DNA of 64,000 nt from Burkholderia vietnamiensis LMG 10929. GTDB lineage: Bacteria > Pseudomonadota > Gammaproteobacteria > Burkholderiales > Burkholderiaceae. The stretch covers positions 1,860,001 to 1,924,000 of the forward strand of contig NZ_CP009631.1 of NCBI RefSeq assembly GCF_000959445.1, given 5' to 3'. Shown piece after piece: positions 25,334-35,000 of this stretch (position 1 is the stretch's first letter; each line of letters opens with the position of its first letter). Below the pieces are notes generated by a model. That model saw only the letters and a program-made list of their open reading frames with translations. It was not told the DNA's origin and made no database searches. Both the position numbers and the translations under genes were made by a program.

Positions 25334-27421
25334 TCACTGCGCGGGCGCTGCCATACCGTTGTGACGCAGCAGCGCGTCGATTTCCGGCTCGCGGCCGCGG
25401 AACGCCTTGAACGAATCCATCGCCGGACGGCTGCCGCCCACTTCGAGGATCTCGCGGCGATAGCGCGTGCCGGTCGTCGCGTCGAGCACGCTGCCGCTTT
25501 CGGCCGCTGCTTCCTCGAACGCCGCATACGCGTCGGCCGACAGCACCTCGGCCCACTTGTAGCTGTAGTAGCCGGCCGCATAGCCGCCCGCGAAGATGTG
25601 GCTGAACGTGTTCGGCCAGCGCGAGAAGGCCGCCTGCGGGATCACGTGGTAGCGCTCGTTGATCTCGCGCGCGAAGGCGTTCACGCCGGTCGCGCCGGCC
25701 GGGTCGAAGTCGACGTGCAGCAGCATGTCGAACATCGAGAACACGATCTGCCGCAGCGTGCCGAGCCCGCTCTGGAAGTTCTTCGCGGCGATCATCTTGT
25801 CGAACAGCTCGCGCGGCAGCGCGGCACCGGTTTCCACGTGCGACGACATCGACGACAGCACGTCCCATTCCCAGCAGAAGTTCTCCATGAACTGCGATGG
25901 CAGCTCGACCGCGTCCCATTCGACGCCGTTGATGCCCGACACGCCCAGCTCGTCGACGCGCGTGAGCATGTGATGCAGCCCGTGGCCGAACTCGTGGAAC
26001 AGCGTGATCACTTCGTCGTGCGTGAAGCACGCGGGCTTGCCGCCGACGGGCGCCGAGAAGTTGCAGGTGAGGTACGCGACCGGCGTCTGAACGGCGCCGT
26101 CGCGCTTCGCGCGCGCACGCGCATCGTCCATCCACGCGCCGCCGCGCTTGCCTTCGCGTGCGTACAGGTCGAGATAGAACTGCGCGACGAGCGAGCCGTC
26201 GCGGTTCTCGACGCGGAAGAAGCGCACGTCCTTGTGCCAGACCGGCGCATCGTCCGGCTTGATCCGTACGCCGAACAGCGTTTCGGTGACGGTGAAAAGG
26301 CCCTTCAGCACTGCCGGTTCCGGGAAGTACTGTTTGACTTCGTTCTCCGAGAACGCGTAGCGCTGCTGGCGCAGGCGCTCGGCCGCGAACGCGACGTCCC
26401 ACGGCGCGAGCTCGGTGAACCCGAGCTCCTTCGCGGCGAACGCGCGCAATTCGTCCCAGTCCTTCTCCGCGTGCGGGCGCGCACGCGTCGCGAGATCCTC
26501 GAGGAAGGCGATCACCTGCTGCGGCGATTCGGCCATCTTCGGCGCGAGCGACACTTCGGCGAAGTTGCGGTAGCCGAGCATCTGCGCTTCTTCACGGCGC
26601 AGCTTCAGCTCGTCGGCGACGATCGCCGTGTTGTCCCACTCGGCCTTGCCGCCGCCGTACTGCGGCCCGAGTTCCGACGCGCGCGTCGCATAGGCGCGGT
26701 ACATCGTTTCGCGCATCGCGCGGTTCTCGGCGTATTGCAGCACCGGGAAGTACGACGGGAAGTGCAGCGTGAATTTCCAGCCTTCCTTGCCGTCCTTCTG
26801 CGCGGCTTCGCGGGCCGCCTCGATCGCGTCGCCCGGCAGCCCGGCCAGCTCGGCTTCGTCCTGCGCGAAATACGCGTACGCGTTGGTCGCGTCGAGCACG
26901 TGATCGGAGAACGCCTTCGACAGCGCGGCCTGCTGCTCCTGCAGTTCCGCGAAGCGCGGCTTCTGGTCTTCGGGCAGCTCGGCGCCCGACAGGCGGAAAT
27001 CGCGCAGCGCGTTATCGAGGATCTTCTTGCGTTCGGCGGACAGCGTCGCGTATTCGGCGCCCGCCGCGATCGCCTTGTACTTTTCGTACAGCGCGAGGTT
27101 CTGGCCGACGCTCGACCAGAACTCGGTCACGCGCGGCAGATTTTCGCCGTACGCGGCGCGCAGTTCGGGCGTATCGGCGACCGCGTTCAGGTGGCCGACG
27201 ACGCCCCACGCGCGCCCGAGCGGCTCCGTCGCCTGCTCGACCGTTTCGACGATCGCAGCCCAGGTCGCCGGCGTCTCGCTTGCGCTGGCGGTGTCGACCG
27301 CGCGGTTGGCGGCGGCCAGCAGTACGTCGAGCGCGGGCGTCACGTGTTCCGGGCGGATCTCGCCGAAACGGGGCAGGCCGGAGAAATCGAGGAGCGGATT
27401 GGTATTGGCGCTGGCGGACAT
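25334..27421 (-). CDS. prlC: Oligopeptidase A (M3 metallopeptidase)
   Basis: A 695-residue cytoplasmic zinc oligopeptidase that degrades peptides such as cleaved signal peptides. The zinc motif HEFGHGLHHM (HExxH) is preceded by CFTHDEVITL, with the third ligand region following. The N-terminal NPLLDFSGLPRFGEIRPEHV is typical of PrlC. ATG 27421 has a clear AGGGAG ribosome-binding site; the upstream in-frame start has none. The promoter and a 19-base palindrome lie at 27497-27543. The gene is followed by a strong terminator. Confidence 0.95.
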   Translation of the reverse strand: MSASANTNPLLDFSGLPRFGEIRPEHVTPALDVLLAAANRAVDTASASETPATWAAIVETVEQATEPLGRAWGVVGHLNAVADTPELRAAYGENLPRVTEFWSSVGQNLALYEKYKAIAAGAEYATLSAERKKILDNALRDFRLSGAELPEDQKPRFAELQEQQAALSKAFSDHVLDATNAYAYFAQDEAELAGLPGDAIEAAREAAQKDGKEGWKFTLHFPSYFPVLQYAENRAMRETMYRAYATRASELGPQYGGGKAEWDNTAIVADELKLRREEAQMLGYRNFAEVSLAPKMAESPQQVIAFLEDLATRARPHAEKDWDELRAFAAKELGFTELAPWDVAFAAERLRQQRYAFSENEVKQYFPEPAVLKGLFTVTETLFGVRIKPDDAPVWHKDVRFFRVENRDGSLVAQFYLDLYAREGKRGGAWMDDARARAKRDGAVQTPVAYLTCNFSAPVGGKPACFTHDEVITLFHEFGHGLHHMLTRVDELGVSGINGVEWDAVELPSQFMENFCWEWDVLSSMSSHVETGAALPRELFDKMIAAKNFQSGLGTLRQIVFSMFDMLLHVDFDPAGATGVNAFAREINERYHVIPQAAFSRWPNTFSHIFAGGYAAGYYSYKWAEVLSADAYAAFEEAAAESGSVLDATTGTRYRREILEVGGSRPAMDSFKAFRGREPEIDALLRHNGMAAPAQ

Positions 27422-27496
27422 TAAGACTCCCTGTCTGTTGCCGGATGAACCGGAGTGAAAAGGGTGGGGCGCGCTGCGGCGGCGCCCGATACCGAC

Positions 27497-27525
27497 ATTA
27501 TTGGGGCGCACGGCGCGGTTTCCAA
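27497..27525 (-). promoter_or_regulatory. Candidate prlC promoter
   Basis: On the minus strand TTGGAA (27525-27520) and AATAAT (27502-27497) are separated by 17 bases, with start expected near 27490. Confidence 0.55.
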
Positions 27526-27543
27526 TCGTTAGTTTCTAACGAT
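27525..27543. promoter_or_regulatory. Perfect 19-base operator-like palindrome upstream of prlC
   Basis: ATCGTTAG-TTT-CTAACGAT, two exact 8-base arms around 3 bases. It touches the -35 box of the candidate prlC promoter and extends upstream, as a dimeric regulator site would. No regulator gene is adjacent. Confidence 0.6.
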
Positions 27544-27715
27544 GCGATTGCGTGCGGGCGGCGGCGCGGGGTCGGATTGTGACGACACGCGACGAGCGGC
27601 GGCGGTGCGGGCGCGGCGGCGCGGTGCTGACACGGCCGCGGGCATGGCCGCGGCCGGGGAGATGCCGGCGCGCGAATGCGCGTCGGCAGAAGGGGCGGGC
27701 GCGAGCGCGCGGCGC

Positions 27716-28570
27716 TCAGGCTGCGGCTGTGCGCTCCGCGGCTTCGATCGTGTTGATCAGCAGCATCGTGATGGTCATCGGGCCGACGCCGCCCGGCACC
27801 GGCGTGATGTGGCCGGCCACGTCCTTCACGCCGGCGAAGTCGACGTCGCCGCACAGCTTGCCTGCGTCGTCGCGGTTCATGCCGACGTCGATCACCGTCG
27901 CGCCCGGCTTGACCATGTCGGCCGTCAGGATGTTGCGCTTGCCGACCGCGGCGACGACGATGTCGGCCTGCCGCGTGTGCGCGGCGAGGTCACGCGTCTT
28001 GCTGTGGCAGATCGTCACCGTTGCGCCGGCTTCGAGCAGCAGCATCGCCATCGGTTTGCCGACGATGTTCGAGCGGCCGATCACGACCGCGTTCGCGCCT
28101 TGCAGCGGGATGTCGTGCGCCTCGAACATCTTCATCACGCCATACGGCGTGCACGGGCGGAACAGCGGCTTGCCGGTCATCAGCGCGCCGGCGTTCGCGA
28201 CGTGAAAGCCGTCGACGTCCTTCTCCGGCGCAATCGCCTCGATCACCTTGTGGCTGTCGATATGCGCGGGCAGCGGCAGCTGCACGAGGATCCCGTGGAT
28301 CTTCGGGTCGCGGTTCAGCTCGTCGATGCGCGCGAGCAGGTCGGCCTCCGACAGCGTGTCCGGGTAGGCATCCTTCAGCGAGAAGAAGCCGTTGTCCTCG
28401 CACGCCTTGATCTTGTTGCGCACGTAGACTTCGCTCGCCGGGTTCGCGCCGACGAGGATCACCGCGAGACCGGGCTGGTGGCCGCGTGCGGTCAGGGCGG
28501 CGGCGCGTTCGGCGGCCTGCGCGCGCAAGGTCTTCGAGAGGGCGTTGCCGTCGATGAGGAGGGCTGTCAT
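27716..28570 (-). CDS. folD: Methylenetetrahydrofolate dehydrogenase / cyclohydrolase
   Basis: A 284-residue bifunctional FolD, interconverting 5,10-methylene- and 10-formyl-tetrahydrofolate with NADP+. Family signatures include [16 protein letters not shown] with the catalytic Lys, [23 protein letters not shown]-binding [11 protein letters not shown] and [10 protein letters not shown]. The start at 28570 is the natural Met. It lies 239 bases downstream of the FixJ-like gene on the same strand and 295 bases upstream of prlC. Confidence 0.97.
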   Translation of the reverse strand: MTALLIDGNALSKTLRAQAAERAAALTARGHQPGLAVILVGANPASEVYVRNKIKACEDNGFFSLKDAYPDTLSEADLLARIDELNRDPKIHGILVQLPLPAHIDSHKVIEAIAPEKDVDGFHVANAGALMTGKPLFRPCTPYGVMKMFEAHDIPLQGANAVVIGRSNIVGKPMAMLLLEAGATVTICHSKTRDLAAHTRQADIVVAAVGKRNILTADMVKPGATVIDVGMNRDDAGKLCGDVDFAGVKDVAGHITPVPGGVGPMTITMLLINTIEAAERTAAA

Positions 28571-28809
28571 GGTGGTGGTCCTGCCGGGAAGTTGGAATGC
28601 GGTCGTGCGGCGCGCGAAGCGCCGCAGCAAAGCACGCAATTATACCGTTCGCCTGCCGTCGTCCGACAGTGAATACAAGGAAAGCGTCATGACGGCGGGG
28701 CCGGCGCCCCGGGAGGAGGCGCCCGGCCGTGCCGCGCGAGTGGGGCGCAGCGCGCGGCGCGAGGGAACGGCGAGGCGGCCGGGCGGGCGCCCGACGGCCG
28801 TGCGCAACG

Positions 28810-29448
28810 TCAGGCCTGCTTCTTCGACAGCGCGAGGCGCAGCAGATCGGCCACGGTGTTGACGTTGAGCTTCTCCATGATGTTCGCGCGGTGCGCTTCG
28901 ACCGTCTTGATGCTGATGCCGAGATCGTCGGCGATCTGCTTGTTCAGGCGGCCGGCGATGATCCGCTCGAGCACCTGCTGCTCGCGCGCCGTCAGCTTCG
29001 ACAGGCGCTCGCTCGCGGCACGCTGTTCCTGCACGCTCTTGCTTTCGCTTCGGGCCTTGTCGAGCATCCGCTCGACGAGCTTGCGCAGCTCGGCTTCGTC
29101 GAACGGTTTCTCGATAAAGTCCATCGCACCCTTTTTCATCGTCGAGACGGCCATCGGCACGTCGCCGTGACCGGTGACGAAAATGATCGGCAGCGCGGCG
29201 TTGTCGGCGATCAGGCGTTCCTGCAACTCGAGGCCGCTCATGCCCGACATCCGCACGTCGAGGATCAGGCATGCGATCTGGCCGGCCTGCTGCGCCGGCT
29301 GGTATGCATCGAGGAACTGCTCGGCGCTCGAGAAGCACTGCACGCGATAGCCGTTCGCCTCCAGCAGCCAGCGCAACGAGTCCCGTACGGCCTCGTCGTC
29401 GTCGACGACGAAGACGGTTTCCTGAGTGGTGGTAACAGGGCTATTCAT
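28810..29448 (-). CDS. FixJ-family response regulator
   Basis: A 212-residue two-component regulator. The receiver domain has VFVVDDDEAVRD, phosphoacceptor Asp64 in LILDVRMSGMSG and the switch Lys in FIEKPFDEAEL. A LuxR/FixJ helix-turn-helix follows at about 145-205 (LTAREQQVLERIIAGRLNKQ, then GISIKTVEAHRANIMEKL). The start overlaps the kinase stop in an ATGA, so the two are translationally coupled and form a cognate pair. A FixLJ-type system of this description is known in the B. cepacia complex as an oxygen-responsive virulence regulator; that this is its orthologue is inferred. Confidence 0.9.
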   Translation of the reverse strand: MNSPVTTTQETVFVVDDDEAVRDSLRWLLEANGYRVQCFSSAEQFLDAYQPAQQAGQIACLILDVRMSGMSGLELQERLIADNAALPIIFVTGHGDVPMAVSTMKKGAMDFIEKPFDEAELRKLVERMLDKARSESKSVQEQRAASERLSKLTAREQQVLERIIAGRLNKQIADDLGISIKTVEAHRANIMEKLNVNTVADLLRLALSKKQA

Positions 29449-31961
29449 AGTTCTCCCGTGACGGTATGTGATGCCGATGACTCGCGCCCCCCTTGGGCGA
29501 GATCAGCGGGTTCCCCAATGGGCAGGCTGCAGTGGAATGTCGCGCCGGAAATGCGGCCGTCCGGTTCGACATTGTTGACCACCCACAGACGCCCCCGATG
29601 CGATTCGATGATCGAACGGCAGATGTTCAGCCCCATGCCCATGCCGTCGGACTTGGTGCTGTAAAACGGTTCGAACAGGCGCTCGGCGGTCGCTTCGTCG
29701 ACGCCCGGGCCCTGATCGATCACGCGGATGTCGACGAAGCCCGCGTCGATGTCGGCGACGACGCGAATCACGCCGTCCGCCGACGCCGGCTTCACGTCGG
29801 CCATCGCCTCGGCCGCGTTCTTCATCAGGTTCACGAGCACCTGCTCGATCAGCACGGGGTCGACATAAATAATAGGCATTCTTGCGAGGATTTCCGTGAC
29901 GATCCGGATCCTGCGCTTCCTGGCCTCGATTTCGGCGAGCCCGACCGCATCGGCGACGATGTCCGCGACGCGCGCCGGCTGGCGCTTCGGCTCGCTGCGC
30001 TTCACGAATTCGCGAATCCGCTTGACGATCATCCCCGCGCGCAATGCCTGCTGCGCGGTCTTCTCGAGCGCCGGCTGCAGCGTCTCGGGCGTGCTGCGGC
30101 CGCTCTTCACGAGCGCGAGCGTGCCCGAGCAATAGTTGTTGATCGCGGCGAGCGGCTGATTCAATTCGTGAGCAATCGACGACGCCATTTCGCCCATCGT
30201 CATCAATCGGCTCGTGAACTGCAGTTTCTCTTCCTGCTGGTGCGCGAGTTCCTGCGCCTTCTTGCGGGTCGTGATGTCGGTCGCGATCTGCATCTGCGCG
30301 AGGTGGCCGTCGACCCACTGGATGTATTGGCGGCGCACCTCGAACCACTTCTGGATGCTCTCGACGTAGACCTCCTGCGCGTCGGCCGTGCTGTTGGTCA
30401 GCGCGGCGGCCGGCAGGCCGGCGAAGGCGTCGACCATGTCGATCGAGTCGGACGATGCCTGCGCGCGATCGAAGCCGCCGCCCGACAGCTCGAGATGGCC
30501 GTCCGGGCGAATGCCGAACAGGTGGCGGTAGTAGCGGTTCGCGAACAGCAGCTCGGCCTCGTCCGCGGCCAGCACCGACACGGCGGCGTCGAGGCTTTCG
30601 AGCACCGTCGTGAAGCGTTCGTGCGCGGCCGCGAGCTCCTCGCGTGCGCGCTTCGGCTCGGTGATGTCGGTCATCGACGACATCCAGCCGGTCTGCCGGC
30701 CCGAGCTGTCGATCAGCGGCGACACGTACAGGCGCGCATGGAACAGCGTGCCGTTCTTGCGCCGCACGCGCAGCTCGAAGCCCGAGCTCGGCGCCTTGCC
30801 GCGCAGCGTCATGTCGAGCTGGCGCTGCATTTCCGGGTAGGCGTCGCGCGGCCAGTACGGGAACGGCGCGACCTTGCCGACCAGATCGCTTTCATCCCAG
30901 CCGGTCATCCGGCAGAACGCCGGGTTCACGTGGGTGATGCGGCCGTGCATGTCGAGCACGCGCATGCCGATCAGCACCGAGTTCTCCATCGCGCGGCGGA
31001 AGAACGCTTCCGCGTACAGCGCCTGCTGCGCCTCGAAGCGCTGCCGCGTGTGCTTCCACAGGCTCCAGAGGCTCCACAGCACGAAGCACGACAGGCCGGC
31101 CACGAGCCACACGAGCGTGTTGTTGGTGAGGTTCGTCAGCTGCGGGAACGCGTACACGCGCACGGTCAGCCCCTGGCCGGGCGGGTCGAGCGGCAGGTCG
31201 TAGTGGGAGTCGCGCGGCAGGCGCGGGCGCGTCGACGTCGACGACAGCTCGCGATTGTTCGAGTCGGTGATCGAGATCTTGTACTTCGACGACAGCTCCT
31301 GCGGGATGTCGTGCTTCAGGATCCCTTCGACCGAGAACACCGCGGCGATCGAGCCGAGGTATTCGCGATCGCCGCGCATCACGGGCGTCTGCAGCGTGAT
31401 GAAGCCGTTGCCGAAGTCGTCGTAGATCAGCGGCGAATAGGCCTGGCGGCGCGTGCTGCGCGCTTCGTCGTAGGCGCCGCGCACGGCGTCTTCCATCTGC
31501 GCGTCGCCGGGCTTCGCGAGCCGCTGGCCGAGCAGCGGCGGATGCACGGTCGGCCAGCGCTGCACGCCGGGCGCCGTGTACCAGTTCAGATAGAGGATTT
31601 CCGGATGGGTCTGCATCACGTCCGCGACGGCCATCTGGAAGGCGTTCTGGTCGAGGCGGCCGGATGCGAGATCGCGCGACAGCGCCTGCAACTGCTCCTG
31701 CGCGCCCGTCATCGACAGGCGGATCTGCTGCTGCGCCCACGCGACGTTACGGAACAGCGTGTCTTCCTGCTGCTGCTGTTCGCGGCGATTGAGGCTCCAT
31801 AAAATCAGGCTCATCACCACGAGGAACACGAGGATCGACAGCAGCGGCGTCAGCAGATAGGAGTTCGACCACCACGGTCCGTGGTGCCAGCGGGACGGCT
31901 GCGACTCCGCCGGCGGGCCCGACGGTCGCGCCGAGCGTGCGAAAAGCCGATCGGTCAACAT
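29445..31961 (-). CDS. Membrane PAS-domain sensor histidine kinase (FixL-like)
   Basis: An 838-residue inner-membrane kinase. TM1 at about 35-57 and TM2 at about 275-297 bracket a periplasmic sensor of roughly 215 residues. Two cytoplasmic PAS domains follow, the first with a PAC segment (SGFELRVRRKNGTLFHARLY). The H-box SIAHELNQPLAAINNY has His598, and the ATPase domain has GVDEATAERLFEPFY and GMGMGLNICRS. Kinase-core sequence is closest to FixL. The haem-ligand His of rhizobial FixL is not obvious in either PAS. ATG 31961 is preferred because a further 83 codons upstream look non-coding. It is divergent from aceE. Confidence 0.88.
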   Translation of the reverse strand: MLTDRLFARSARPSGPPAESQPSRWHHGPWWSNSYLLTPLLSILVFLVVMSLILWSLNRREQQQQEDTLFRNVAWAQQQIRLSMTGAQEQLQALSRDLASGRLDQNAFQMAVADVMQTHPEILYLNWYTAPGVQRWPTVHPPLLGQRLAKPGDAQMEDAVRGAYDEARSTRRQAYSPLIYDDFGNGFITLQTPVMRGDREYLGSIAAVFSVEGILKHDIPQELSSKYKISITDSNNRELSSTSTRPRLPRDSHYDLPLDPPGQGLTVRVYAFPQLTNLTNNTLVWLVAGLSCFVLWSLWSLWKHTRQRFEAQQALYAEAFFRRAMENSVLIGMRVLDMHGRITHVNPAFCRMTGWDESDLVGKVAPFPYWPRDAYPEMQRQLDMTLRGKAPSSGFELRVRRKNGTLFHARLYVSPLIDSSGRQTGWMSSMTDITEPKRAREELAAAHERFTTVLESLDAAVSVLAADEAELLFANRYYRHLFGIRPDGHLELSGGGFDRAQASSDSIDMVDAFAGLPAAALTNSTADAQEVYVESIQKWFEVRRQYIQWVDGHLAQMQIATDITTRKKAQELAHQQEEKLQFTSRLMTMGEMASSIAHELNQPLAAINNYCSGTLALVKSGRSTPETLQPALEKTAQQALRAGMIVKRIREFVKRSEPKRQPARVADIVADAVGLAEIEARKRRIRIVTEILARMPIIYVDPVLIEQVLVNLMKNAAEAMADVKPASADGVIRVVADIDAGFVDIRVIDQGPGVDEATAERLFEPFYSTKSDGMGMGLNICRSIIESHRGRLWVVNNVEPDGRISGATFHCSLPIGEPADLAQGGRESSASHTVTGEL

Positions 31962-32122
31962 GGCAGGATTGTAGCGCAGCGCAATACATGGAAAACCCAT
32001 ACCGGATATGTTGAGCGGAAACGAATTTGTGCGCGCCGCGCGTGCCGCCGAGCCCCGACGCATGGGTGCGCCGCAACAATATTCCGCATTACGAGAAAAG
32101 ATCTCACAATTCGAAAATTTTG

Positions 32123-32152
32123 TTGCGCGCGGCCGTAGGCGCTCATTACAAT
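32123..32152 (+). promoter_or_regulatory. Candidate aceE promoter
   Basis: TTGCGC (32123-32128) and TACAAT (32147-32152) with an 18-base spacer, giving a leader of about 75 bases before aceE. Confidence 0.5.
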
Positions 32153-32233
32153 CCGTCGAGCTTGCCCGCAGCCGGCCGCGACGCGTCGTCTGCACGAGAG
32201 CGATCCTCACATTCCAGGACCCAGGAGACGAGA

Positions 32234-34930
32234 ATGTCCGCTGTACCGAACGAAGTGATGAAATACGTCGCCGCCGAGCGTGACGACGATCCGCAAGAAA
32301 CCGTCGAATGGCTCGAGTCGCTCGACGGCGTGATCTCCTCCGTGGGCACCGGCCGCGCGCACTACCTGATCGAAAAGCAGATCGAATTCGCGCGCATGCA
32401 CGGCGAACACCTGCCGTTCTCCGCGAACACCCCGTACATCAACACGATTCCGGTCGAAGCCCAGGCGAAGATTCCGGGCGACCAGGACATCGAGCACCGC
32501 ATCCGTTCGTACACGCGCTGGAACGCGCTGGCGATGGTGCTGCGCGCAGGCAAGGACACGAACGTCGGCGGCCACATCGCGTCGTTCGCATCGGCCGCGA
32601 CCCTCTATGACGTCGGCTACAACCACTTCTGGCACGCGGCGTCCGACCAGCACGGCGGCGATCTCGTGTTCGTCCAGGGCCACTCGTCGCCCGGCGTATA
32701 CTCGCGCGCGTTCCTGCTCGGCCGCCTGTCGGAAGAACAGCTCGACAACTTCCGTCAGGAAGTCGACGGCAACGGCATCTCGTCGTACCCGCACCCGTGG
32801 CTGATGCCCGACTTCTGGCAGTTCCCGACGGTGTCGATGGGCCTCGGCCCGATCATGGCGATCTACCAGGCCCGCTTCATGAAGTACCTGGAATCGCGCG
32901 GCATCGCGCAGACGGCCGGCCGCAAGGTCTGGGCGTTCCTCGGCGACGGCGAGACGGACGAGCCGGAATCGCTCGGCGCAATCGGCATGGCGAGCCGCGA
33001 AAAGCTCGACAACCTCGTGTTCGTGATCAACTGCAACCTGCAGCGCCTCGACGGCCCGGTGCGTGGCAACGGCAAGATCATCCAGGAGCTCGAATCGGAG
33101 TTCCGCGGCGCCGGCTGGAACGTGATCAAGGTGATCTGGGGCAGCCGCTGGGATGCGCTGTTCGCGCGCGACAAGACGGGCGCGCTGATGCGCCGCATGA
33201 TGGAAGCGGTCGACGGCGAATACCAGACGTACAAGTCGGAGTCGGGCGCCTACGTGCGCGAGCACTTCTTCAACACGCCCGAGCTGAAGGCGCTCGTCGC
33301 CGACTGGTCGGACGACGACATCTGGGCGCTGAACCGCGGCGGTCACGATCCGCACAAGATCTACGCGGCGTTCCACGAGGCGAGCAACTCGCAGGGCGCG
33401 CCGACCGTCATCCTCGCGAAGACCATCAAGGGCTACGGGATGGGCGAGTCGGGCCAGGCGATGAACATCACGCACCAGCAGAAGAAGCTGCCGGTCGAGC
33501 AACTGAAGAAGTTCCGCGATCAGTTCCGCCTGCCGATCACCGACGAGCAGATCGCCGACGTGCCGTACATCAAGTTCGAGGAAGGCTCGAAGGAACTCGA
33601 ATACATGCGCCAGAAGCGCATGGAGCTCGGCGGCTATCTGCCGCACCGCCGCCAGAAGGCGACGTCGCTGCCGGTGCCGGCGCTCGACGCGTTCGAGCCG
33701 CTGCTCAAGGGCACGGGCGAGGGCCGCGAGATCTCGACGACGATGGCGTTCGTGCGGATCCTGAACATCCTGCTGAAGGACAAGGCGCTCGGCAAGCGCG
33801 TCGTGCCGATCGTCCCGGACGAGTCGCGTACGTTCGGCATGGAAGGGCTGTTCCGCCAGATCGGCATCTGGAACCAGGACGGCCAGAAGTACGTGCCGGA
33901 AGATTCCGACCAGCTGATGTTCTACAAGGAATCGAAGACCGGCCAGATCCTGCAGGAAGGCATCAACGAAGCGGGCGGCATGTGCGACTGGATCGCGGCG
34001 GCGACGTCGTATTCGACGCACGGCGAGATCATGGTGCCGTTCTACATCTTCTATTCGATGTTCGGCTTCCAGCGGATCGGCGATCTGGCCTGGGCGGCCG
34101 GCGACATGCGCTCGCGCGGCTTCCTGCTCGGCGGCACGGCCGGGCGCACGACGCTGAACGGCGAAGGGCTGCAGCACGAAGACGGCCACTCGCTGCTGTG
34201 GGCCGCATCGGTGCCGAACTGCGTGAGCTACGACCCGACGTTCGGCTACGAACTCGCGGTGATCATCCAGGACGGCCTGCGCCGCATGGTGCAGGAACAG
34301 GAAGACGTGTACTACTACGTCACGGTGATGAACGAGAACTACGAGCACCCGGCGATTCCGCAGGGCGAGCACGTGGCGGCCGACATCATCAAGGGCATGT
34401 ACGCGTTCCGCAAGGCCGAGGCCGACAAGAAGGCGCCGCGCGTGCAGCTGCTCGGCGCGGGCACGATCTTCAACGAAGTGATCGCCGCCGCCGATCTGCT
34501 GAAGAACGACTGGGGCGTCGCGGCCGACCTGTGGAGCGTGCCGAGCTTCACCGAACTCGCGCGTGAAGGTCACGACGTCGAGCGCTGGAACCTGCTCCAT
34601 CCGACCGAGGAGCGTCGCCTGTCGCACGTGCAGAAGTGCCTGAAGGACACGCAGGGTCCGGTCATCGCGTCGACCGACTACGTGCGCGCGCTGGTCGACC
34701 AGATCCGCGGCCAGATCGATCGCCGCTTCGTCGTGCTGGGCACCGACGGCTTCGGTCGTTCGGACACCCGCGCGAAGCTGCGTCACTTCTTCGAAGTCGA
34801 CCGTTACTGGGTCGCCGTCGCAGCGCTGAACGCGCTTGCCGACGAAGGCACGATCGAGCGCAAGGTGGTCGCGGACGCGATCGCCAAGTACAACCTCGAT
34901 CCGTCGAAGCCCAACCCGATGACCGTTTAA
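32234..34930 (+). CDS. aceE: Pyruvate dehydrogenase E1 component, homodimeric
   Basis: An 898-residue thiamine-diphosphate-dependent E1, which decarboxylates pyruvate and acetylates the lipoyl groups of AceF. The ThDP/Mg motif GDGETDEPESLGAIGMA...NCNLQRLDGPVRGN is present, as are GHSSPGVYSRAFLLGR and the C-terminal GTDGFGRSDTRAKLRHFFEVD. The length matches single-chain E1 enzymes. ATG 32234 has GGAGA 6 bases before it; longer in-frame starts lack one. AceF follows 70 bases downstream and LpdA completes the complex. Confidence 0.97.
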   Translation: MSAVPNEVMKYVAAERDDDPQETVEWLESLDGVISSVGTGRAHYLIEKQIEFARMHGEHLPFSANTPYINTIPVEAQAKIPGDQDIEHRIRSYTRWNALAMVLRAGKDTNVGGHIASFASAATLYDVGYNHFWHAASDQHGGDLVFVQGHSSPGVYSRAFLLGRLSEEQLDNFRQEVDGNGISSYPHPWLMPDFWQFPTVSMGLGPIMAIYQARFMKYLESRGIAQTAGRKVWAFLGDGETDEPESLGAIGMASREKLDNLVFVINCNLQRLDGPVRGNGKIIQELESEFRGAGWNVIKVIWGSRWDALFARDKTGALMRRMMEAVDGEYQTYKSESGAYVREHFFNTPELKALVADWSDDDIWALNRGGHDPHKIYAAFHEASNSQGAPTVILAKTIKGYGMGESGQAMNITHQQKKLPVEQLKKFRDQFRLPITDEQIADVPYIKFEEGSKELEYMRQKRMELGGYLPHRRQKATSLPVPALDAFEPLLKGTGEGREISTTMAFVRILNILLKDKALGKRVVPIVPDESRTFGMEGLFRQIGIWNQDGQKYVPEDSDQLMFYKESKTGQILQEGINEAGGMCDWIAAATSYSTHGEIMVPFYIFYSMFGFQRIGDLAWAAGDMRSRGFLLGGTAGRTTLNGEGLQHEDGHSLLWAASVPNCVSYDPTFGYELAVIIQDGLRRMVQEQEDVYYYVTVMNENYEHPAIPQGEHVAADIIKGMYAFRKAEADKKAPRVQLLGAGTIFNEVIAAADLLKNDWGVAADLWSVPSFTELAREGHDVERWNLLHPTEERRLSHVQKCLKDTQGPVIASTDYVRALVDQIRGQIDRRFVVLGTDGFGRSDTRAKLRHFFEVDRYWVAVAALNALADEGTIERKVVADAIAKYNLDPSKPNPMTV

Positions 34931-35000
34931 CGCACACGCGTCGTGTGACGCCGCGCGCCGCTTCCGGGAGGGGCGCGCGCGGCCATGGAGACACAAAAAG

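Noticed and set aside
32207..34996. A 929-codon antisense frame opposite aceE
   Set aside because: Same GC-driven artefact; the plus strand carries complete pyruvate dehydrogenase E1.
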